Assembly (NCBI GenBank): GCA_013180625.2 | Contig: SNVD02014876.1 | Coordinates: forward strand, 1 to 64,000 | Direction of reading: 5' to 3' | DNA from: Boswellia sacra | Taxonomy: Eukaryota; Streptophyta; Magnoliopsida; Sapindales; Burseraceae | DNA: 64,000 bases | Shown: positions 1 through 12,199 of the stretch, piece after piece | How the letters are laid out: each line of letters starts with the position of its first letter | How positions within the stretch are numbered: position 1 is the stretch's first letter | Made by a program: the position numbers and the translations under genes | Notes under the pieces: model-generated | The model's database searches: none | What the model was told of the DNA's origin: nothing | What the model saw: only the letters and a program-made list of their open reading frames with translations

Positions 1-3000
1 TATAATGTGTAGTGGTTTTATTATATAGACCTTTTAATAGTTTTATTATAGTCTAATAAATATTTCAGTGATCAAAATCCTTACCACTAATATCTATTAC
101 ATACTATTCATGATTTGATTAACTTTATAGGTTACTAATTAAGAGTGTCATTATTTTAGAGCTAGATAATCATTGATCTTTATTGTATATTGTTATAAAT
201 TAATTTAGAATTCAATTTGTATGTTACTTGCATGTATTAAATTTTTTATTACAAATTTTCATGTGTTTATTAGAAACTTATATGCAAGGTGGTGAGCTAT
301 TAATTCATAGTTTCTATGATAACATCTAAATAATTGATTACTAGAGTATGTTAAGAAGACTAATAGATTATTATGATAATTTATGTGGTTGTATTAAATG
401 AAAAAATAGCATAAATGCTAATTGATTATTATTAAATACATATATGAGTTATATATTATATTTACAGTTTTAGCAATAAATATCTTATTAATGTGAGGAT
501 TGAAAAAATATTTTTTTAATGTGAGGGTTTCTAGTTTTTAAGCGGTTTCATATTTTAGTTCTTAATTTGTACAATTAAGATGACAATGATTTAAGTGTAG
601 TTATTATTTTGATGAGTTTTAAAATTTAACAAATTAGTGCATTAATATTTTATGGAGTTATTACTAGTGTATTTAAAATGTTACTTAATGTGGGGTTTTC
701 TTTATTTGATGATTGTTAATGTTTTATGATATTTTGAGAGAAAAAAGATATTATAAATTATTAAATGATTATTAATTTTGTGTATGAGTTTGAAAATATT
801 ATTACTTATGAGGTGATTAAGTGCTCCTTCAATTTTCTTTATTGTCCCTTTGATATTCTTATGCTCTCTAACTTTTTTTTGTATGAAATATTTAATATTA
901 TTTAAGAGAGCTACTAGAAGCAATCATCAAAATAATGGGAATAAATTCTCAAAGATAAAATCAATGAGAGATTTTGTGTAATTATAAAGATTTTCAGCAT
1001 GCTAATTAATTAATTAATTAATTATTTAAATTGTCGAGGGGGATGTACTTAAGCCCAAAGGGAGTCACCTAGGGAAGTAATCCAACCTCTGTGATTGGAG
1101 ATCCCATGAAGGAGGTTCAATGGGTAGGAGCAATCCATACTGCGTGACTTGTTAAGCACAACTATAATGACATATCTTAGAGGAGATATGATCTTGCTCA
1201 TCCCTATGGCAAAGTGCTTGTTATATGTGATGTTAGGAAGATATTTATCCTAAATGAGTCCAAAGGCTAGATACTCTTGTGAGGTATAGGTCACATATAC
1301 CTTTTGAGGACTCACCTAAGTGAGAGCGTCGTGATGGCTAATTTTTATTTTATGAGTATTTCTATCTTAATATTTTATTTTATAAAGCTTTAAAGTTTTA
1401 AACCTTTTGTGGGGACTATCGGAGATAAAAGGTTTAAAACAAATATTTATATCATAAGTTACAAAATTTATTTTGAGATTAATTTCATACGTTACATGTA
1501 TAATAAAAACATGAGTTACGACACTTATTATTTGTAACATTCATGTTTTTATTAAGAACTTATGGCTTGAGAGTTACAAGAATTAATTTATAAGTTACCT
1601 AAGCTACGAGATTATTATATAAAGGAGTCTCATGGTTCTAACATTAGAAGGTGAATATTCTTTAACTATTTTCTATGTTTTGAGCAAACGCAACACATGA
1701 AGACAGGTTATTTTCTTTTGGTGATCGTGCTCATCGAGAAGATAGGCTGTGAGCACTGGGTTATATCTTTGAGCCCTTAAGTATCGATATGACTCGCACG
1801 AGGGGAGGACTCTTTGGCTTTAGGATAATGCCTTTGACATGCCTCCCAAGTGCTCAAGCCATATATTTCTTTCTCTATCTCTTTATTTGTTATATTTATT
1901 TAATTTATTGTTATGTTAATCTACTTTATATTTTATTATTTCTTCAATGCGTTGTTATTTGATTATTTTATTTAGATTTATTATAAATATTCACAACACT
2001 TGGTTACAATCAAAAGAAATTAAAGGAGTTTTTGGATAAATCGTAAGAAAAGAAAAATTAGAATTTTGCTATATTTCAAAGCAATCCCTCCAACTTAGTT
2101 ATTTTCCCATATTTTTGTAGAATTATGGTAGAATTAACTCAGAAAAAGCTGATTAAGATTTAAAAACATAAGTTAATAAATAATTAAAAATAAAATGATG
2201 ATAAAAAAAATTGAACAAGGTTGAAGTTTTGGAAGTTGACCTGGTTTCATCAATGCCCATTATAAATTTTTATGTTTTGTTTAGTATAAAGTAATTAGGA
2301 TTATTCTATTTAATTTTTTTAAAATCATGATACAAATCTCATTAATCAGTAGTTTACACCGTTATTTTAATAGGAAAGGATAATACGATCTAGCACAAAT
2401 TGTTAACTGCAGAAAACCAAAACTTATCAAGTGCTCAATATCAACAATGTACAGATCTTGAGAGTGAAACAAAAGAGAGAAATACAATATATGCCTGAGG
2501 GCAACACTGAGTAACCATGCGAAGAAAGCCTAGCTAATAATTACATATTCAGTTTCTATGTCCCATTTTTCTATCTATTTTCAATCGAGTAAACTATCCT
2601 ATTAGAACTGTTTCCCAACAAAATCCAAAAAGGAGAACCTTAGCTTGTTTGATTCCATTTTTTAAAAATAGTTTTACGATGCATATATATATATATATTT
2701 ATTAATGTATTTAAATCAATATCAACTATATACTATTTTTTAAATTTAAAAAAATTAAAAATCAATCACATATTTTTTTTCAAATTTTAAAAATAAAAAC
2801 TTAAAATACACAAACAAAAAAAGGTTAGCTTTCTTCATCTTTATCCTGTGTGACCTCAAATTTTTCAAAAAAAATTTTGACAATAATTTTCCAGACACTT
2901 CCAAGTTCCCTGCGAATGACCTATATTCTCCAACTTATTAAATTGTTTTCCAGGTGGAATGACCACTGCCAAATGAGCCTTTGGCATAATCTTAATATAA

Positions 3001-4500
3001 AGTGATTTTACGAAAATGTTTTAAGTTTATATAATATATTATACGTTTGGTACATGTAAATCAATTAATTAATAGATCTACAGCCTTCATTATCAGTGCC
3101 ATAGAGACTTGAGCTAATGCTTACGAAAAATTAAATAAAATATAATATTTAGGTTGTTGAGTGTCAATTTAGCACGGCCATTTGTCTTAAATTGATTGTT
3201 GCTTGCCTTAATTTATACATTGATGCTTCGACTAAAATTTGGATCAGATCCCCAAATCTAATAGTTAATTAATGGCAGGTGTCATCAACATATCTAATTT
3301 GATCCCATTGATAAGTTAGGTGTAGCAAACTTTTTGTCCACATTCATGCTTGTTGGCTTGCGTTATCTGCTGAATATAAATAATTAATACTGTCATTTCT
3401 TTATTGATTTGGTATTTGAAAAATCGGGCTTGGTAAGACATTCATATTTGATATGATAATTAACATATGAGAATGATTGCTGACCAAATTTGTTCAACTA
3501 CTGAAAAACTCTAGAGACTTTTTCTGTTGTATCGTATGCAACTGAATGTACCTCCTTTTGCTAAGTAGAAAAAAGTAAATGTAAAATAACATAATAGAAC
3601 CTGCTGGAAGTTGACATTGTTACGAGAATATATTTATTTTAAGCTTAGAGAGAATATGAGATAGTGTACAAATAACAAGGTTAAAAAAATAAGATTTTAA
3701 TGTAGAAGATATATATTAAAACTCTGAGTTTAAGGTAATAATTGAATTTTATTCTTGAAATAATATAGATTAATTGTAATCTAAAAGTGATTGTTGGAAT
3801 TTTAGAGTAATTTTAAAGGAAATAAAACGCCAACATTTTTTTAATTTGGAATAAATAAATTATTTTTAATTTTGAATTATGTTGATTTTAATTAAAATAA
3901 GACATAATAAATATAAAAGATTAACTATATTCCCAAACCTTAGTTGCCTAGGGATACCATACAACTATCAATGTATCTTATAAATTTTGGGTCTTTTTAT
4001 TTATCAAAGTACGTACATCTGGAGCCTTAGATTTTCAAAATTATCTTCTCCAACATAAAGTGAAATTGAATTGTATTGTTATGTCATCACTTGTACTCAT
4101 TGTTAAAATCATTACATAATATTTTGGGTTCTAAAGTGGGACATAAAGTTATTCTTCACACTCTTTCCAAATTAAACACACCACAACTTTTGTTTTTTAT
4201 TTTTTAAAATAAAATGATTAGGTAACTATCCTTATAATACCAAAACAAATGTGGTTAAGTACTTAATACATTAATATGTATGATTAATTACATTAAAATA
4301 TAATGAAAAAATTTATTTAATATAGGTGAAAAAATGATTCGCATTGATATTTCCATAGGTCTGTTACAATTTTAAAATAAATTTTCAATTGTATATTTTC
4401 AATGAGTCATCTTCTAGTCTACTAAACAAAGTTAAATGCTGGAAGAACTTGGAAAAATAATGTGTGTTACAAGTATTTTGGTTCATATTAAATAAAGCAG
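1..4500. other. AT-rich intergenic DNA, no gene seen
   Basis: No convincing coding region, RNA gene or bounded transposon was recognised. Short ORFs here are AT-rich, unlike any family I know. Visible structures are a TTAA/AATT run near 1003-1025, a short TA run near 2682-2698, and a hairpin-like pair near 1505-1550 (AAAAACATGAGTTAC against GTAACATTCATGTTTTT). The one compositionally different stretch, about 1030-1860, is listed separately. Confidence 0.5.
1030..1860. repeat. GC-richer non-coding block, possible retroelement remnant
   Basis: This block is clearly richer in G and C than its flanks. It contains phrases that look like untranslated retroelement sequence (GGGAGTCACCTAGGGAAG near 1060, GAGGGGAGGACTC near 1800). 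No ORF of note, LTR pair or primer-binding site was found. The repeat reading rests on composition and general appearance only. Confidence 0.25.
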
Positions 4501-4597
4501 AAATATAATACAAAAGCCAAATGGTGACATAAAATTTGCGAGCCAATCTTTCCATGTCGGATTTTTTGAAATTAGATTATGATCACAATAGTCTTTC

Positions 4598-6327
4598 TCA
4601 AGTGAAGCGCTTCTTGGGTATGGCTTTCATGGGCTCCAGCTTTCGCAGAGATAAACCTACCCTCTCGTTCATGTCTATAGTCGCTGGAGTTACATTCTTG
4701 GGTAACTCCCAGTTGAAATGATGAAGCAGGGAGGCAAGACCAAGGTGGAGCACTCGGTCAGCCAAAGAGATGCCCACGCACATTCTTCTTCCGGCTCCAA
4801 ATGGTATCAACTCGAAGCTCTGTCCCTTGAAGTCGATGTTTGATCCAAGAAACCTCTCAGGCTTAAAAGACAAGGAATCTTCCCAATACTCCGGATCTCT
4901 TCCTATTGCCCATGCATTCACGAAAACTTGTGTGTCTTTCGGTATGTGATATTCCATGAATTTGGTATCTTGTAATGCGTTCCGCGGAAGCAGTAGTGGA
5001 ACTGGAGGATGTAACCTAAAAGTTTCCTTTAGAACAGCCTTCAAATATGGTAGGTCATTAATGTTTGTCTCTTCAACCTCGTTCTTCGGTCCAACAACTC
5101 GGTCAAGCTCCTCCTTAATCTTTCTCATGGCCTCAGGGTTTCGAAGTAGCTCAGTCATAGCCCATTCAAGGGTGGTACTTGTAGTTTCTTAACCAGCAAG
5201 GAACATTTCCTATACACAACAATGGAGTTAATGTTTAATTCACAAATTAATGAAAACCATAATGATGTGCATCTCGAATTATATATACAATTTAATTAAT
5301 GTTTTTTAGAATCATTCGGGATGTATGATTTTGGGATAATTTTTCCGAGTTTACCCATCCGAAAATAATCTTTTGCTATCGTACAATCAAGTTATATGAT
5401 TACCGTTATGATGGTGTTCACTTGTTGATGCGAGATCCTGTCAGGTCCTTCTTTTCCATCACTTTCATACTCCAAAACACTATCCAGGAAGTCCTTGATC
5501 TTCTCTTTTGTTAACTTGTGATACTCAACTCTCTCCTTCACAAAGCCATTCACTATCTTCATCATACGTGCCATCTCCCGCATCATGTTTCTTTTGATCC
5601 CCTGAGGATCTATTTTCTTCAACCATGGCAAAAAGTCTGCTAGATTTGGCTTCCCACCCCACAACATTACCTTGTCCAAGGCAGAAAAGAACTCCAGCCC
5701 TTCTTTTGATTGCAAGTCTAGTAGATCACGTGAGAACGTAAGGTTGCCAACAACGTTGAAAGCCATCACGAATAGGCAGTGAGCCAAATTCACCTCACCT
5801 GACTCTCCCCTAGCTTTTGCTGCCGCCACATCCTTCTCAATTCCCTGTACCATATTATCGATACACTTTCGCCGGATGGAAGCCGTCTCATTGATTCTCT
5901 TCGTCGAAAACAGCTCAGTAGAATAGATGCGCTTGAGAACGCGCCAGTACGCGCCATATCGGCTAAGTCCAAGTGTATCCCGACCGTAGTGATAAGCTGT
6001 CCATACATCCGGACACTTGCGGTCACAAAAGATGTTGTCGTAATTCTTGAAGAGTTCGGAGGCAGCCTCGGCCGATTGAATCACCAAGGTGTTTATGGAA
6101 CCAAGCTTCAACCAAACTACAGGTCCATATTTTGGTCGGAGCTTGTATAAGTTCTGGTGGGCAACGCTTCCAAGGTCCAAGATGTTTCCTAAAATTGGCA
6201 AACCTGGAGGTCCTGGTGGTCGCTGTTTAGAATTTCTGGACTGATTTCTTCTTAGCAGAAGATTGATCAAGGCTGCTGACAGGAACAGACTCACATAAAC
6301 GAGTAAACTCAAGTGGTTGATCTCCAT
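4598..6327 (-). pseudogene. Cytochrome P450, CYP76-like, with a nonsense codon in helix I
   Basis: Two-exon A-type plant P450: exon 1 at 6327-5404, exon 2 at 5209-4598, about 511 codons, the usual family length. The intron is phase 0 with GT at 5403-5402 and AG at 5211-5210. The start MEINHLSL is preferred over an upstream ATG at 6375 because it is followed directly by a hydrophobic ER anchor, then the proline-rich hinge PPGPPGLPILGN. Exon 2 carries helix K ETFRLHPP, the PERF motif FKPERF and the heme loop FGAGRRMCVG with its cysteine. Exon 2 opens EMFLAG, then TAA (5191-5189), then ETTSTTLEWAM, so one stop replaces the variable residue of the oxygen-activating A-G-x-E-T-T motif. Everything else seen is open and motif-complete. 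Sequence style suggests CYP76 (terpenoid or alkaloid oxidation), but the substrate cannot be inferred. Recent pseudogene, null allele or base error are all possible. Confidence 0.88.
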
Positions 6328-6372
6328 TGCCCTTTGTCTTTGATTTATGTCTTTGGTAGGTCTACTAGCTTG

Positions 6373-6665
6373 CAAATCATTTATAATGGTATCTCACTTC
6401 CATCCGTTGCTGTACATTTGCCAAGAAAAGAGGAAAAGTAAGCTGAGGCTATGCTGCTTTGCAATATGTTGCCTGTGAATAGTAATATAATGTTTGTTTG
6501 ATCGCAAATCATTTTATATTCGTGTATCGCTTTCATCCATTACGCTTCGATTTTGATATTTGATTAGGTGCAACAGATTCCAAATAATTTTATCTTCGTA
6601 TACCACTTTCATCCACTGCTGTACATTAGTCAAGAATAAAAGAGAAAAACTTAGGTGTGCCTATG
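6373..6665. repeat. Three diverged repeats in the P450 upstream region
   Basis: A phrase of the form CAAATCATTT..CACTTCCATCC..GCTGTACATT..CAAGAA occurs around 6373-6430, 6503-6550 (partial) and 6568-6640. The first and third also share a downstream tract reading roughly AAAAG..GAGGCTATGC and AAAAC..GTGTGCCTATGC. The copies are diverged but collinear, which suggests local tandem duplication of promoter and leader sequence. Confidence 0.55.
6379..6385 (-). promoter_or_regulatory. TATA box of the P450 gene
   Basis: TATAAAT on the minus strand lies 52 bp upstream of the preferred ATG at 6327. That predicts transcription starting near 6350 and a short leader. It also argues against the upstream ATG at 6375, which would fall between the TATA box and the expected start of transcription. 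Confidence 0.5.
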
Positions 6666-6758
6666 CATATCGATCCATTCATGCTTTGCCATATATTTAA
6701 CAGAAATTAAATTTTATTTTTATTTGTTATATTTTTTTAATATGGATTTCTTCTCCCT

Positions 6759-6800
6759 CCCTAACTTTTCTACACCCATCCCTAACTTTTCTACACCCAT
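6759..6800. repeat. 21-bp perfect tandem duplication
   Basis: A 21-bp unit beginning CCCTAACTTTTCTACACC occurs twice head to tail (6759-6779 and 6780-6800) without a mismatch. It lies about 430 bp upstream of the P450 start codon. Confidence 0.85.
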
Positions 6801-7109
6801 GTAACATTCTTAGCCAGATTTTTCATCATTTTAATAAACCTATTTTTATACATCACTGTGTAATTAAATAAGAGTAGTGATACATATCTTAAAGACTTAT
6901 CCCAAAATCATATATTCCAATTGGCAAGGTATAAATTTAAAGCTACTATATCAGTTATTATATCATCACACTATTCACTTAGCAAACATTAATTAAATAC
7001 ACATAATCTAGGACACAAAAATTGGGATAGAATTTGAGAAGTGTATCGTTTTTCATTAATAATTTTACCAAATCAACAAATTGACTTAATAAGTCTTTAT
7101 CAAGAAAAT

Positions 7110-7741
7110 AGTACAACCAAGTGGCACAGAGGATTAATTGGCACTTCTATGCCTTTTGTAGTATTAAGTGTTGCAAGACACTTAATCTAAATTTATAAAT
7201 CAGAATAATATCATGCTTCCTTATTTTAACGTCGTTTGAATTAAAATATCTTAGAAAGATATTTTCACTTCCAATAAAACTATATCTTCCATTTGTCTGT
7301 TTGTTTATTTGTTTCCAATTTAGTTAAGAGATGTAATCCAATAAATTAACAAAACGGGATCGACATATCCTGTCACTATAATTTGTAAAGCCAACCAATG
7401 AAATAACATCCTTTCTATATCATGTCATTTTTATTAGAGTAGTTATAAGTATACAACTAAATGTATACAATCTGATGTGACAAAAATTGATTTCATAGGT
7501 AAAAATGAAAAGAAAATGAAAATTTTTTTAATAAATAAAGTGAGATTTACCTAATGACTTTGTGCTAAATCAGGTTGTATGATCAGTTTGATTGTTGAGG
7601 TTGGTTGTACGTCATCTATAATTTATTTATTTATCTACTTTTTGTTATTGTGAATACCATACTCGAGTTCACTAGGCTATAGACGATTGGCTGGAGAATC
7701 TTGTTTTCTACGATATCAAGTTAATTTTGGTTTAAACCTTC
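7110..7741. repeat. Segmental duplication copy A, left part
   Basis: This stretch matches 24805-27290 in the same orientation with interruptions. Anchors are AAGTGTTGCAAGACACTTAA against AAGTCTTGCATAAGACTTAA, the following GTTTGAATT..ATATCTTAGAAAGAT, and 7650-7741 against 27160-27270 (AATACCATACTC, GTTCACTAGGCTATAGAC, TTTAAACCTTCC). Copy A continues at 22596 after the nested LINE and Athila insertions. It starts about 0.8 kb upstream of the P450 start. Confidence 0.7.
7437..7638. mobile_element. MITE, Mutator-like, 202 bp
   Basis: This insertion is flanked by near-matching 9-bp direct repeats, TTTTTATTA (7428-7436) and TTTTTGTTA (7639-7647). It has loosely inverted ends containing TACAATCTGATGTGACA and, on the other strand, TACAACCTGATTTAGCACA. 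The duplicated copy of this region near 27.15 kb has only TTTTCATTA followed by the same flanking sequence, an empty site that supports insertion after the duplication. No coding capacity. Confidence 0.55.
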
Positions 7742-8389
7742 CCTTTAATTCCACTCCTTTTAAGTTTCTGAATTTCTGAGCTGATCCAAAGGACTTTTTG
7801 GAGGTTCTTTAGAGGATGTGGGATATGCTTGTAGATGGCAACCCCTTGTATAGAGTCACACAGAAGCTGGGTATGCTGAAGCGTGAGCTTATGACCTTCC
7901 ATGGCCAGGATTCTAATCACATTTCTAGTAGGGCTATTTAGGCTAGGGCTTAGTGGGCTGCAATGCAAACTACTTTGGATGAAAGCCCATTTTCAGAGTG
8001 TATTTTAGCTAAGAGGGATCTATGCAAGAGGTATTTTAGGCTTTGTCAAGATGAGGGGGCTTTCTTTAGACGGAGATCTAAAGTTCCGTGGCTCTCTCTA
8101 GGGGATCAGAATACTAAGTTATTTCACAAGTCTCTGGTGCATCGACAGGTCAGGAACTGGATTCATCGGCTTGGGGATGAGGATGACACAATGCTTAGTT
8201 GTCAGGGTGATTTGCGTTGATTGGTGGTGCGGTTTCTTCGAGGACTCCTTACAGCTTTTCATTGGCCTTCTGTTGTGAATGCTTCCAGGTTCTTTTCTGG
8301 GCAGGTTTCTAGGGAGATGATGCCTTCTTCGGTGTGCCTCATTACTGATGATGAGATCATGATGGCTTTATTTTTTTATTCCTGATGAT

Positions 8390-9235
8390 AAAGCTCCTAG
8401 GCCAGATAAATACACATCTCTATTCTTTAAGAGGCTCAGGGGATTATTTGTGTGGAGTTTAAAGCTGTTGTTAGACACTTCTTTACTACATGTAGGATGC
8501 CTAGGTGTGTTAATGCTACTAGGATTGCTTTCGTTCCCAAGGTTGAGAGTCTGAAGACCACAAGTGACTTTAGACCAATTTTTTGTTGTAATGTGCTTTA
8601 TAAGTGCATCTCAACAGTGATAGTGAATCAGTTTAAAGCGGTTTTGCCTGATGTGATTGAGATTTCATAGTCTACTTTTGTTCCAGGGAGGAGGATCTTT
8701 TATGTTATTTTGTTGACACAAGAGCCCATGCATAATTACCATCTTGGGATTTTGCCACCTCGCTATGCTCTAAAGGTGGATATATCCAAAGCTTTTGATA
8801 CGTTCAACTGGGATTTCATTCTTTTGGGGTTACGGACTATCGATATTTCAGAGTGTATGATTCAGTGGATTGAGATATGTTTGTCTTCTACGCATTCTCG
8901 GTTACATTGAAGGGGGAGCTTCATGGGTTCTTTATTGCTTCTGGAAGAGTTAGACAGGGTGATCCTTTATCATGGTACCTATTTGTGTTGGCTATAGAGG
9001 GATTAAGTGGTATTTTTTGGGAGGTTGCTCAGAGGCCTGGGTTTTGTTTCTATTGATGGTGTAAGCCCATCTTTGTTTTACTGATGACTTGATGGTTTTT
9101 TGTGAGGCGGATGTGAGTTCTGTACGTGTGGTTAGAGATGGTTTGGAGAAGTTTGCAAGGCTCTCAAGGCTGGTTACCAATTCAGCCAAGAGCCATGTTT
9201 CTTTTCAAGAGTTAGTGAGAAAGAACGAGTTGAGT
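8390..9235 (+). pseudogene. LINE reverse transcriptase domain, degenerate
   Basis: Fragments of an RT palm domain in shifting frames. They read in order: a helix FKAVVRHFFTTCRMPR near 8458; TRIAFVPKVESLKTTSDFRP near 8518, equivalent to the conserved I-P-K..DFRPI stretch; a VDISKAFD aspartate motif near 8777; and FTDD at 9077-9088 followed by a thumb-like helix. Both aspartates of the catalytic pair survive, but at least three frame changes and several stops rule out a product. Confidence 0.8.
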
Positions 9236-10782
9236 TACAGGCTATCTTAGGGTTTTGAGTTGTGACACTATCGATCGGGTATTTGGGGGTACCTCTGTTT
9301 AGTACTCGAATGCAATTCTCTGACTGTATGCCTTTGATTGAGAGGATTTGTCTAAGATCAAGTTATGGACGTTTGTGAAACTAACTTACGCTGACAAACT
9401 CCAATTCATCAAGTCTGCGCTCTTCTCTATCTAGGTCTACTAGTTCACCATGTTTATTATAGTTGCTTTCCTTTAGAAAGGGACTTTTTTGTCTCGTTCT
9501 GAGCCACAAGTAGCTTGCGCTTCAGTATATTATCCATTGTCGAATGGTGGTTTGGGGATCAAACAAGTCAAGGATTTGAACAAAGTAGCTATTCTAAAGC
9601 ATATTTGAAGGTTGCTCTCAGACAAGTCCTTCACTTGGTCTTTTGCTTCTTCAAGGTCAATCGTTTTGGCAAGTTTAGGTTATGACTGGAGCCTCTTGGC
9701 CATGAAAGAAGATTCTTCTCAGTTGGGATTGGTGTAGGGGTAGATTTGTCGCTTGTATTGGCGATGACATGGATACCTCTCTTTAGCAGGATTATTATTT
9801 ACTATACGGCGACTATATGATCTACTTTCCTTCAGGACTCTTTCATCTACGGGTCTACCTCCCGATGCCAGGGTTTCAAATATTCTTTAGGATGGCGATT
9901 GGGTTTTTTATCTAGAGGGCTAGATCTTCAATTGGTTTGTGACTTAGTCAAGATTCGTCTGATAGTTGGGGCTACGAATAATCGCGTCTGGAAGGGGCAT
10001 TCTTCAGGTGCCTTTCCTATTGACTTGGCTTGGGATATTATGCAGACTAGACGGCAAGTGAACTCTATTCATCATCTTCTCTAGTTCACTCACCATGTCC
10101 CTAGACACTTGTTTATCCTTTGTTGGCATCCTTAGGCTGACTGTATACTATAGATCGTCTTTAGCGTCATGATATTCTATCCTCCTCAGCATGTGTTATG
10201 TGTGGTTGGGCAATTGAGATGCACAAGCATCTATTCTTTGATTGCACTTTCTCTTCTTTCGTTTGGGGGGAGATGTCAGCTAAGAGTCTCATCACATGGC
10301 TATCTTTTTCATAGAGTTCTCTTCGTCAGTGGTCCTCTCTTCATCTTCAACACTGGAGGGATTTCTGACATGTGCTCGCACAATTGGTTCTCTCTACCAC
10401 GGTTTATTTTATCTAGTGCGAGAAGAACAATCATGTGTTTCAGCAACGTTGTTAGACTTGTCAAGAGTTGGTAGCGAATATTTATGACTTGGTATGTTCT
10501 CAGCCTCTTGATTTAGAGGCCAAGTTTGTGATCACACTGCAGCTTTGTACCATATGGTGTTTGACTAGCTAGTCTTGCTAAGGTTTTGCCCTTGTTTTGT
10601 TTTTGGGCTTGCGTGCCTCTTCTATGCTTTTTCTATTTTTTTTAATTTGGCCTTATTGGTCCTTTTTTGCTTTGTTTTGGACCGCTTCCAATCTTGTGTT
10701 TTCATTTCTTTTTGAACTTTTGAGTCCCTGATGACATCCTCGAGCTATGCCCCTCGTATCATATATCATGATTTTCTCTTTT

Positions 10783-10787
10783 CTATG
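10783..10787. repeat. Target-site duplication CTATG, left copy of the Athila element
   Basis: CTATG directly precedes the left LTR and recurs at 22564-22568 directly after the right LTR. Five bases is the usual length for Ty3/gypsy integration. The duplicated bases belong to the 3' UTR of the LINE. Confidence 0.8.
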
Positions 10788-12199
10788 TGTTTACGCCTAA
10801 AATATACCGCGGTTATTATAGTATAAGTTGAGATGTTGAATCCACAAGGAGGTTTTCGACAAAAGAGGTTAGTAAAACAAAAATACTAAAAGGATAATAA
10901 AGACATAAAATTTAACTTTGAAGTGATCTGTTATAAAGAGACTACAATGCATAATAATTGAAAGAAATCGATCGTAACTAAAAGGTAAGGCATCGAAAAT
11001 CACTTATATGTTTTGTAAATCTAATCCCCACTTTGACTCAATGATTATAACTCAATTGAAAGTTTCACATCTCAAACAATCAATTGAAGAATATATATCG
11101 TAAAGCATAATTGATAAACACGTGTATTTGATATGCATAAACTCTTTACAAGCAATATTTACCAACAATGTTCATCCTTACAAGTTATCCAAGAGCGACA
11201 ATATATCAATTGACAATATCGCAGTAAAAGATTAACTCATAAAAACGAAACTACTAGTAACAATTATAATTCAACACGAATCACATGAAAAAAGCGTGAC
11301 TGAATTTATGTGAAATTGAGAATTATAATTTCTAGATTAAAGAGAAATTACAAGATGAGAAAGAGTTTAACATGTACACAAACATACAAACTTCATAGCC
11401 CTTGAGGAAGAATCAAAGTAGAGAAATAGATAAACTACACATACAAATTCATCTCTAGCCTTACCAAGAATTCTAGCCTAACTTACAATTCATTCCCATC
11501 ATTTCTAAAGAGAAAATACAAGAGACAATTGTAATACACAATGATATAATGGAATTCAAAGGATTTTTCTTCTCTCTCATTCAACTTCTCAAGGTTCTTA
11601 TATAGGTAATTAAATGGAGCTATTTTAGTATGAACAAATCTTTCACATTTTCGGCCACCAAACCTTCCACCAACTTGCAGCATATTTTTGGCTACCAAAA
11701 CGATTGAATTGGTCTTTGTGGAAAACATGAAAGTTATAGCTTTTTGTCTCATCTTTCCATGACCACCAGATTCATGCAATTTAGACAAGTCTTCTATGAG
11801 ATATACTTAAAATACTGAAAATGGGCTGAACAACAACTAGAGTTCAGTTTTGTTATGTCTCAATTTTGGCCCATCAAATGTTAGATTTGGGCTTTTGATT
11901 ATTCTTTAACTTTGTGTAGGATTAGATCATGTTGCTCCAGGTTGAAGAATCTTTCATTTGGATTTATAGATTGAGCGTTATGTCCATTTTATTAAACTTG
12001 CACAAAGATTTCTATTAATCACAATTTGAGGACAACACTTTATTTCAAGATAAAGACTAAAAAAAATGCTAAAGAAATGAAACAATTGTAAAAGAGGCAT
12101 AAGCAAAATAATTATGCTAAAATATCATAAAAGTTTTACAATATTGACCAATTAGCATTAATTATTTATGCTTAAGAGTGTATTTTCATGAGTTTATCA
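10788..12199 (-). repeat. Athila 3' LTR
   Basis: Repeat of 1412 bp matching 21148-22563 over its whole length. Read on the minus strand it starts TGATAAACTCATG and ends GGCGTAAACA, keeping the TG..CA termini. Confidence 0.9.

Larger units (their letters stand above)
7742..10787 (+). mobile_element. L1-type LINE remnant, 5' truncated
   Basis: Body of a plant L1-type retrotransposon on the plus strand, broken by many stops and frameshifts. From 7816 the frame gives the usual region before reverse transcriptase, including WLSLGDQNTKLFH (about 8089-8127). The RT region follows with ALKVDISKAFDTFNW near 8768 and the catalytic box FTDD at 9077-9088. A zinc-finger-RT-type tail (VWKGHSSGAF) is near 9988. 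No endonuclease is present. The 3' UTR contains TATGCCCCTCG near 10746. The element's last 30 bases and poly-A lie at 22564-22595, separated by the Athila insertion. The left junction at about 7742 is inferred from copy B of the segmental duplication. Confidence 0.85.

Noticed and set aside
5790..6026. 78-codon minus-strand ORF overlapping the P450
   Set aside because: It is another frame of P450 exon 1, which has clear family motifs.
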